Assembly (NCBI RefSeq): GCF_036588685.1 | Contig: NC_086381.1 | Span: forward strand, 68,579,436 to 68,643,435 | Direction of reading: 5' to 3' | From: Mytilus trossulus | Lineage: Eukaryota > Mollusca > Bivalvia > Mytilida > Mytilidae | DNA length: 64,000 nt | Shown here: piece by piece, positions 57,701 to 64,000 of the stretch | How the letters are laid out: each line of letters starts with the position of its first letter | Position numbering within the stretch: the first letter of the stretch is position 1 | Notes under the pieces: model-generated | The model's database searches: none | What the model was told of the DNA's origin: nothing | The model's input: the letters and a program-made list of their open reading frames with translations, nothing else | Translations under genes and position numbers: made by a program

Positions 57701-59716
57701 TACTACTTTATATTTGGTAATTGTATTTCAGTAGTACTACTTTATATTTGGTAATTGTATTTCAGTAGTACTACTTTATATTTGGTAATTGTATTTCAGT
57801 AGTACTACTTTATATTTGATAATTGTATTTCAGTAGTACTACTTTATATTTGGTAATTGTATTTCAGTAGTACTACTTTATATTTGGTAATTGTATTTCA
57901 GTAGTACTACTTTATATTTGGTAATTGTATTTCAGTAGTACTACTTTATATTTGGTAATTGTATTTCAGTAGTACTACTTTATATTTGGTAATTGTATTT
58001 CAGTAGTACTACTTTATATTTGGTAATTGTATTTCAGTAGTACTACTTTATATTTGGTAATTGTATTTCAGTAGTACTACTTTATATTTGGTAATTGTAT
58101 TTCAGTAGTACTACTTTATATTTGGTAATTGTATTTCAGTAGTACTACTTTATATTTGGTAATTGTATTTCAGTAGTACTACTTTATATTTGATAATTGT
58201 ATTTCAGTAGTACTACTTTATATTTGGTAATTGTATTTCAGTAGTACTACTTTATATTTGGTAATTGTATTTCAGTAGTACTACTTTATATTTGGTAATT
58301 GTATTTCAGTAGTACTACTTTATATTTGGTAATTGTATTTCAGTAGTACTACTTTATATTTGATAATTGTATTTCAGTAGTACTACTTTATATTTGGTAA
58401 TTGTATTTCAGTAGTACTACTTTATATTTGGTAATTGTATTTCAGTAGTACTACTTTATATTTGATAATTGTATTTCAGTAGTACTACTTTATATTTGAT
58501 AATTGTATTTCAGTAGTTCTACTTTATATTTGGTAATTGTATTTCAGTAGTACTACTTTATATTTATTAACAGGGTTGTACTGCCGTATTTTCTGAATGG
58601 ATAAAGAAGAATTTTGTTGTAGTAGCTGGTGTACTGTTCGGAATAGCACTTATTTTGGTTGGTATTTCTATCACTGCATTAGATTTATAACATTACCATT
58701 AACCAAGAGGAATGGCTAGCCATTAAACTAGTTTCAACCCACCATATTTTTTCTTAAAATGTCCTGTACCAAGTCAGGAATATGGCAGCTGTTATTAAAT
58801 AGTTTGTTTCTTTGTATGTTGCATTGACGTTTGTTTTTGTTGAAACTTCCGTGCTTCTGTTGGTCCATTGCTTCCCTTTTACAGCTCACGTGTTTCACTT
58901 GGTTTATTGTTGTAACCAATATTTGTTTTCTCTCAATCGATTTATGGATTTTGAACAGGGTATACTACTGTTACCATTATTTACTGGATCCTTTTTTTCG
59001 AAACAACAATAGTACTATGGACATTCTGTTAACTTTTACCCATACAAGAGATCATATTTCATGTGGGATCACTTTAACTGTGATGGATTGATTAGTGGTA
59101 TACATAACATTCAGCACCTTTGGCTATTTCGTGGCAGTCAGGTTTTACGGTTGGATGAAGCCAAAATTATTTGAGAGAACTACGACATTTGACAGAAAAT
59201 ATGAGAACCTGAATCAATTAAGATTAGAGTTGATACATATTCCATGTTGTTGTTCGAACTCACAACCTCAATATTGACAGGCTAATGATACAGAAGTTGG
59301 ATTAATAAGACCACTCAGCCACCAAGGCCCCCGTTTAGCTGCGAAAAACAATTTCTTAGTTCATTAGATGTCTGTCCTTCGTTAATTGTGAAGGAGTGAG
59401 TTATTATGGTTGTAGGGTCATGTCTTTAATGATTATCTTCATGTGTTAGTTGTTCATTTTAATACACCCTGATTACATTACATTTAAATGTAATAAAATT
59501 AAAGAGATATAGATCCTACAGAGCAGTTGCACAACATTAAAACACACTTAATGCAAACTCATGTGATCTATAAACTCCCTGCTCAACTTTCAAGCTACCC
59601 TACAAGTTTTGTTTTACAATTTGATGTTTAATTTTCCATTTTATGTCTATTTACAGATCTTAGGAATGGTGTTTGCCATGATTCTGTGTTGTGCTGTCAG
59701 GGATATCCATGCATAA
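42697..59716 (+). CDS. tetraspanin, 7 coding exons (whole gene)
   Basis: Seven phase-0 exons join into 675 nt, 224 residues, a usual tetraspanin length. Transmembrane segments lie at about 12-36, 57-80, 86-109 and 191-217. The large extracellular loop (about 110-190) has CCG at 150-152, PTSC at 161-164, C170 and GC at 178-179, plus an extra Cys at 131. Juxtamembrane cysteines C6, C9, C76, C77, C216 and C217 are candidate palmitoylation sites. Tetraspanins organise membrane microdomains and partner with adhesion receptors; which one this is cannot be told. Intron 1 is 10.8 kb. An AATAAA at 60371 suggests the mRNA end. Confidence 0.93.
44229..44301. mobile_element. small foldback element
   Basis: CAATCTAATTAAAATATAGA at about 44229 is mirrored by TATATATTTCAATTAGATTG near 44279-44298, with ATCTCTG/CAGAGAT inside. 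Arms of about 30 bp with a loop of about 12 nt. Confidence 0.65.
46077..46168 (-). repeat. dispersed short repeat, family B
   Basis: AGATGTGGTGTGAGTGCCAA, then CAACTCTCCATCCAAGT, then AAAGTACGGCCTTCAACACG. Confidence 0.88.
46987..47007. repeat. TA microsatellite
   Basis: About ten TA repeats directly left of foldback element FB2. Confidence 0.9.
47011..47151. mobile_element. foldback element FB2
   Basis: The left arm ACAAATACAGCCTTTGTGTG continues through GGTCGATACAAGGATATATT and GAAGTATATTGAC, and is mirrored by GTCGATATACTTC, CGATATATCCTGTATTGACC and CAAAGGCTATATTTGT. The arms are about 62 bp and the centre is CTGAGGACGAAGTCCGAG. Confidence 0.88.
47539..47686. mobile_element. foldback element FB3
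   Basis: AGTGTTATTAACTGGCTGTT and TCTGTATTGGCACTGGTATA on the left are mirrored by TATACCAGTGCCAATACAGA and AACAGCCAGTTCATAACACT on the right. Inside is a second palindrome GCTGTATTGGCCTCGAGACC / GGTCGAGGGCCAATACAGC. The total is about 148 bp. Confidence 0.92.
47705..48095 (+). repeat. direct repeats related to FB3 (CCAATACAGCTTTTTTTCCC)
   Basis: AACCGGAAGTGAAC, then GCCAATACAGC, then a TTTTTTCCCGC run and TATTGGCCCTGTTTT occur at about 47709-47795 and again, altered, at 48007-48095. A family B fragment (47916-47962) lies between them. Confidence 0.8.
48434..48525 (-). repeat. dispersed short repeat, family B
   Basis: TGCGGTATGAGTTCCAATGA followed by CAACTTTTCATCC and AAAGTACGGTCTTCAACACA. 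Confidence 0.8.
51182..51312 (+). repeat. dispersed short repeat, family B, longest copy
   Basis: AGCTTGTTGTTCGGTGTGAG, then GTGTTGAAGGCCGTACTTTA, then TGGATGGAGAGTTGTCTCAT, then TGGCACTCACGCCACATCTT. It defines the family used to recognise the other copies. Confidence 0.9.
51577..52647 (+). repeat. 1.07 kb dispersed element with CTCACCTG/CAGGTGAG ends
   Basis: It starts AGCTCACCTGGCATAGCCAT with a CGTCGTCGTC-rich block after it, and ends CAGGTGAGCGAATCAGG. Inside, a block of about 470 bp (GAAGTTTTGATCCATCAACA, then CAATCCATTGTTGGGTTGCT) is repeated in tandem. I recognise it as a widespread bivalve repeat; no transposase is present. Confidence 0.8.
52952..53140 (+). repeat. dispersed repeat family A, diverged copy
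   Basis: GATACCAGGATAATAG, then CAGACGCGCATTTCGTTTAC, then ACTCATCAATGACAATCG and AAGTTTAAGAGCAATGA. Confidence 0.8.
53592..53792 (+). CDS. tetraspanin coding exon 2
   Basis: Encodes residues 23-89: the end of TM1 (LLGCAMLGVGIWILV), the small loop, TM2 and GCCGAIRENQIMLVL. The GCCGA(I/L)REN motif is diagnostic for the tetraspanin inner loop. Acceptor TTTCCAG, donor GTAAGT. Confidence 0.96.
53793..54907 (+). other. tetraspanin intron 2
   Basis: AT-rich. I see no repeat family or exon in it. Confidence 0.6.
54908..54982 (+). CDS. tetraspanin coding exon 3 (TM3)
   Basis: Encodes FFACLFIIFCALLGIGIYMI followed by VAKDG (residues 90-114). Acceptor TTTTCAG, donor GTAAGC. Confidence 0.95.
54983..55703 (+). 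other. tetraspanin intron 3
   Basis: AT-rich, with nothing recognisable. The minus ORF at 55205-55462 is not credible. Confidence 0.6.
55704..55802 (+). CDS. tetraspanin coding exon 4 (large loop, helices)
   Basis: Encodes FRVVVSEVLKKKVADTCAGD followed by EEATNFMQVIQDN (residues 115-147). Acceptor TCCACAG, donor GTAAGT. Confidence 0.95.
55803..56402 (+). other. tetraspanin intron 4
   Basis: About 0.6 kb, AT-rich, with nothing recognisable. Confidence 0.6.
56403..56492 (+). CDS. tetraspanin coding exon 5 (CCG motif)
   Basis: Encodes FRCCGADDLTDYSPTSCAHP followed by MICDAIFDTH (residues 148-177). Acceptor TTTGTAG, donor GTAAGT. Confidence 0.96.
56690..57110. mobile_element. foldback-like inverted repeat in tetraspanin intron 5
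   Basis: Positions about 56690-56835 (AGTGTGGCTGTGGCCATTGA, then CCAATGACTGGGACAGATTA, then GAACGTTTGTCTGTAACGAC, then GGTAACCAAAGG) are mirrored by the segment at about 56960-57105 (CCTTTGGCAACC, then GTCGTTACAGACAAAAGTTC, then TAATCTGTCCCAGTCG, then TCAATGGCCACATCCACACT). The arms are about 140 bp with a loop of about 125 bp. Confidence 0.85.
57131..58566 (+). repeat. 34 bp minisatellite, 42 copies, abutting exon 6
   Basis: The unit GGTAATTGTATTTCAGTAGT plus ACTACTTTATATTT repeats from 57138 to the last unit at 58532, exactly 41 periods apart with no length change. Variant units (GATAATT) occur at 57274, 57512, 57818, 58192, 58362, 58464 and 58498, all at multiples of 34. Each unit holds a donor-like GGTAAT, an acceptor-like TTGTATTTCAG and the palindrome AGTAGTACTACT. 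The true acceptor of exon 6 follows 6 bp after the array. Confidence 0.98.
58574..58657 (+). CDS. tetraspanin coding exon 6 (GC motif, TM4 start)
   Basis: Encodes GCTAVFSEWIKKNFVVVAGV followed by LFGIALIL (residues 178-205). Acceptor ATTAACAG. The donor is GTTGGT, weaker than the others. Reading through it would give VGISITALDL and a stop at 58688-58690, a possible alternative end. Confidence 0.9.
58757..58980 (+). repeat. dispersed repeat (CTGTACCAAGTCAGG family) in tetraspanin intron 6
   Basis: TGTCCTGTACCAAGTCAGGA, then ATGGCAGCTGTTATTA, then a T-rich stretch and GTATACTACTGTTACC. It is a relative of 20695-20915. Confidence 0.75.
59657..59716 (+). CDS. tetraspanin coding exon 7 (TM4 end, tail)
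   Basis: Encodes ILGMVFAMILCCAVRDIHA and stop (residues 206-224). Acceptor TTTACAG. After the stop, GTTGGT at 59719 may be the donor of a 3' UTR intron whose acceptor would be TTTTAG at 60230. Confidence 0.9.
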   Translation: MLGMVFAMILCCAVRDIHA

Positions 59717-60230
59717 AGGTTGGTATACATATCTTTTAGGGTAGTTCCATTTCTTTAGACATGAAATCTTCACCTCAACAGAACATATTGATTGTATTGG
59801 TCTCATAGTTTTTACAAGTACTTTGCCTTTTAGTTTAAGTCATTGTCTTGTATGTTTGTCCTAAGCCTTGTGTAAAGTGGTGAACATTTTGTACCCTCGT
59901 GTAGTCCAACATTACATGTTATTATAGCTTTGTCATCAAATATTACCGAAATTAATCCTGAAGATTTAACATTTCTTTTTATACCTTTAAAATTTCTTTT
60001 CTTATGTTTATAACATCACTTTCTCAACTCTCGAATTCTTGGAAATATTCTTATAATGTTAAGTTTGTAAACCAGATTTACATAATTATTGTATCACAAT
60101 CTAAAACCTTCAAATTTTCGGGAATCTTTTACTAGTTTTGAATTTTTTTATTTGAAGCCACTTTGGGTGTAGTATGACTTCTAATGTATTCTTAGATGAT
60201 ATGTTAAAATTATCTTTTCGTTTGTTTTAG

Positions 60231-60395
60231 TTAATAACAGCCAACCAGAAAGGAAAAGCAAAGACAGAAATATTCAGAAAAAAAGTTTAGCTGTAATACT
60301 GTTGCCTTTCGAAATATAAATGTTTTAAATAGATTATATGTATACATACCTTTTATAAAATCATGCAGGAAATAAATGTGTTTTTTTTGTGAATA
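60231..60395 (+). other. probable tetraspanin 3' UTR exon
   Basis: It follows a T-rich acceptor (GTTTGTTTTAG) and includes AATAAA at 60371-60376, with probable cleavage about 20 nt later. It is not coding in the tetraspanin frame because the stop lies in exon 7. Inferred from splice signals only. Confidence 0.45.
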
Positions 60396-63300
60396 TGGCA
60401 AGACTTTTTTTTATCTCATTCTTTCATGTATGAAATTAAAAAGAATTATATTTTTCTAGTGCATTTGTTTTATTCTCACAAAGGGCTAATTTGGGTATAA
60501 GTTTATATGTAATACAGAAAAATAACCTTTTTAAGGTGGTGCAACGTCAATATTAAAAAAAATATTTGAATACAATTACCATAGCAACACCAAATAAAAT
60601 GTATAGCTTGTGTCTCAGTCATCGTCTGATTGAGATATATTTAGGTTTCAAAATGACACTGGTTTTAGTTTAAACTTGTGTTGTACAGTCTGAATTTTGA
60701 AAACAAATTTAGTCTAAAACTGATTAAGGTTTTTAAATCAGTCTTATTATCAATCTTTTTGGTTGGTGTTAACTATACAAAAAGTTCTTGCCATTTTACA
60801 GTCTATCAAACGTTCTGCTGTATATGAAAGTATGTGAAATATCAAAGGGCAGTTTCATGTTGTTGAGTATTTCTAGTTGAATGAGATTTTTTATCGTATC
60901 ACTGTACAAATTGTATGAATATGTGTAAGTGCTTCGTTTATTTTATACGTATACATGTAGCAGGTTTTTTTTACGTTTGTACAATAATAATTTGTACATT
61001 TTGTATATATATATTTAGCACTAGTTGATGTACATGACTAAGACATTGGTTCAATCTGCTTTTGGATATATATACTTGGAATTTGACTAACCTTTTAAGT
61101 ATCTACAAAGTGGGTGGGTAATTATTTTTTTATACATGAAAATAGCATTTAAACATTGGTTGAATATTTTTGATTATGATGTTTTCAAAACATGTTTTGA
61201 TTTTGATTTTCGAAAATATGCCTAGACTACTAGGAATTTGACTTTCTTTAATCATGCAGTTGCTACTTATGATATGCAAAATGCTGATTTCAAAATAACT
61301 CGTTTTTGAATAAAAGTTCAAAAGATTCAGATTAAAACTAACCATTAATGAATTAAAACCAACAAAACATTGGAACCAAACACACTTTATTTTTTTGATA
61401 TAAAGGTTGTGTACAGTTATGTTCATTGTATATTGATTTGAAATGTACATAAATAACACTTATAATTCATACCTCTTGAAGTATGGCAGCATTTTGTCTT
61501 ATTAATAACCAAATTTAAATGTAATTTTCAAACCTTCATGCTTATAAGCAAGATTATGAAAACTCAAAAGAGGATGAGTAAATTCATTTTATTTGACTTA
61601 AAGTGAAGCTAACCAACACCATCTTCAGAATAGGTAATTGTGACTCTTAAAAGAAAGTGTATATGACAATGTTGAATTAAGGAATCAGAGATTGTTTTGG
61701 GGGGGGAAAACAAGTTATAATGGTTTACTCACACTGACTCTTCCTATATCTATAGGTGGTGATAATGTGTATTTTCAAATGTGTCCAAATAATTTATCAC
61801 AATCGCAAATAATATGAAGTTTAAATTCAATAAAAAAAAATTGATATATGTTTATATCTTGAAATGGTACAAATACATGTAGATGATTTGTAGAGTTCCA
61901 AAAAGATACAAATCACGATTTTAACTTGTTTTCTAAGTTCACAACAAATTCATAGAAAGATATCTCTAACTATATTATATGGATTGCTTTAGATATGTAT
62001 ATATATAAACCTTGTTCACTGCATTTGTCAATTTTGATCTTAGATGTTTAATCCTGGAGTTTTATATTCAAGTTTTTAAAGTTACACAAAGTATGCTACT
62101 TGTTTTTATTTAAAGCTGATTGTAAGTATATTTTATGGTATATCTGCATAATGTCCCAGGTTGGAGATAGGGTTGTTATAAGATAACACTTTAATTTCCA
62201 GTTAATTCACATCAACGGTATTTTGGAGTATTTAAATTTTCACAAGAATGTAGGAAAACAGTGTAGACAAATATATCGATCTTAAGCAGTTAATATTTTG
62301 GTAATAAGTTATAAATGCCTAGCAGTCTTCGTTATTGTCATGATGATAATTTACTATTCTGAATGCATCTCTCTCTATTAAATACGATAGTTTTCTTTTA
62401 AAAAGCTAACACAAGAAGATAATAAATCAAATAAGTTTTTGAGCATCTTAATTAACTATTGCAATCAAAACCATAATAAACATTTATCTTTAAAAAATAT
62501 TAGTCAGGATAATAGTTGTTTTTTTATATAATTGAGACTAATAGCATTCAACTGAAGAATAATTCAGACATTTCAGAGTTTTTTTTTTTTTTTGGGGGGG
62601 GGGGGGGGGGGTGTCTGTAAATTCCAGAAATGACATATCAAAAAGGTGTTCTTAAATTTGAAATTAAAGAAAATGAACTTTGTAAATGCATTTTTCGTAG
62701 GAAAAATACTGGTGTCAGAAGAAGCGCATTACATTGCCAAAAAACAAGAGATTAGGTCATTTTAAACAACTTGTAGAGTCTTGATTATGCCACACCTAAC
62801 GGGCATGCATGACAGATTTTACGATACAAAACAAAATGTCTTTGGGTTAATTTATGAAACATATTCAATTTACTTTTGATCATGTTCATATTGTAAGGTT
62901 TTGTTTATTTTTGTTCTGCTTGCTTTATGTATTGCTAAAAGTTGGAAATTATTAGCAACATGAAATTAGACTGAAAAAAGTTATACGTACTTCAATTAAC
63001 ATTGGTTTTCAATGATTTTCGTATTTAAACAGTCTAATGAATTATGCACTTTTAGAAAATAATAATTACAACGAAATTAAAAGCATTTAAAACAAACTAA
63101 TTTATATATGATACAAAACAAATTCAGGCCTACCAATATCCAAATAAATAAAAGGAGTTAAAATATCTGGAATATTCTAATTTCGTCAGGCGTTTGTTCC
63201 TCGCTTTTTCTTGCTTTCTTTTGCGAATTTTTAAAAATATGTACCATTTTTTTAAAAATTTATTTGTATTACTGTTGTATATGTGAGTTAATTTTTTTTT

Positions 63301-64000
63301 TACAACTGTTTTTACTTTATACATTTCAATTCTTTTTCTTATGCAAACATAATGTATATTTTTTCAAACTGCAGAAAACCAAGCTTACTGCTTATTGGAC
63401 TGCACTCATTCATTATTTATTTAATTTTGTCATCTGCATATTTTGTGTACCAGTCATTGTTACTTTCATAATCCCAACCTGGGAAGCTTTTTGAATGCAA
63501 TAAAGGATGTTGTAATATATATCGTTTTTATTTTTTGTAAATGAAGAGTCTGGGTTGTTCATAACTAATGTTTGCACTTTGTCTGCAATGCAACAAATTG
63601 TCATAAAATTGTCTATGAGTGGCAGACTAGAAATAGACATTTCAGTTCGATAACAAAAGTTATGCCATATGACTGATCATTTTGTCTAATTTGCTAGCAA
63701 AAAATTAGCTGCTCGGGTTGCATGTTGAAGTATACATGTTTATTTGGCATCAGATAACGAATAGTATGTTTACTGTTTGATGGCATATTCATATTCTTTT
63801 ATGGTGTGAAATCAAGTTGTAGACATATCAGATCGTCACTTTGCAAATGTATTTACAAGGTACATGGTTGATCAATCTTATATGATGGCATCTAGATGTA
63901 CATTAATTTTGCAGTGAGTAAAAACGTTGCTGATTGATCTTGTCATGACATTTAGATGTTCCTTGTTATTGTATAAGCAGTAATCTGTTAGTTATCATCT
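60396..64000. other. 3' flank of the tetraspanin gene
   Basis: AT-rich. It contains a partial AAGGTGGTGCAACG MITE end at about 60534, a T15/G18 tract at 62579-62611, and an AATAAA at 63499-63504. The UTR could extend through here if the first poly(A) signal is skipped. No further gene is seen. Confidence 0.5.
62594..62611. repeat. poly-G run (18 G) after poly-T
   Basis: About 15 T are followed directly by 18 G. The run is length-unstable. Confidence 0.9.

Noticed and set aside
57131-58566. CRISPR or coding repeat
   Set aside because: There are no spacers, and the units carry in-frame stops; it is an intronic minisatellite.
58574-59716. Alternative frame joining exons 6 and 7 through GTATTT/GTATAC donors 4 nt further on
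   Set aside because: It would shift exon 7 out of the frame that encodes the TM4 segment GMVFAMILCC, which is clearly the real one.

Overview
The window is eukaryotic, AT-rich and dense in repeats. Its short interspersed repeats, which I recognise from marine bivalve genomes, and the structure of its two genes point to a mussel-like (Mytilidae) mollusc. That assignment is from memory of repeat families and was not checked by search.

Two protein-coding genes can be built exon by exon. The first, on the minus strand from 38352 down to 17919, has 17 coding exons that join in frame into 2706 nt (901 aa plus stop). It encodes a signal peptide, four MAM domains and a roughly 200-residue C-terminal module. 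MAM1 to MAM3 are each built from three phase-1 exons; MAM4 has a rearranged intron pattern. The last coding exon (47 nt) is very small and was found by splice logic. The second gene, on the plus strand from 42697 to 59716, is a tetraspanin of seven coding exons, all in phase 0 (224 aa), with a 10.8 kb first intron. A 42-copy array of a 34 bp unit abuts its sixth coding exon. The two genes are head to head, about 4.3 kb apart.

Region by region: 1-636 is a 65 bp tandem repeat. From 640 to 17900 there is no convincing intact gene. That stretch holds MITE-like elements with terminal inverted repeats (1039-1307, 1846-3483, 8871-9110, 10192-10462, 10524-10918), a foldback element (11485-11619), a 31 bp array, a 0.55 kb direct duplication (5358-5892 / 6408-6980), a broken secreted coiled-coil gene fragment (14510-14928, minus) and two doubtful exon-like ORFs. 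The MAM gene introns carry two 5'-truncated LINE fragments (20400-20690, 31016-32431), several copies of one dispersed repeat, a tandem 350 bp satellite inside a 24 bp array, and a long hairpin (35699-35808). The tetraspanin first intron carries foldback elements and a 1.07 kb repeat. The last 3.6 kb appears to be 3' flank.

The most unusual observation is a tiny (33-34 bp) imperfect palindrome inserted at two sites. Each copy is flanked by its own perfect 7 bp target duplication, and one site has an intact empty paralogue about 1 kb away. The two genes are not obviously part of one pathway: one predicts a secreted or matrix adhesion-type protein, the other a membrane-organising protein.
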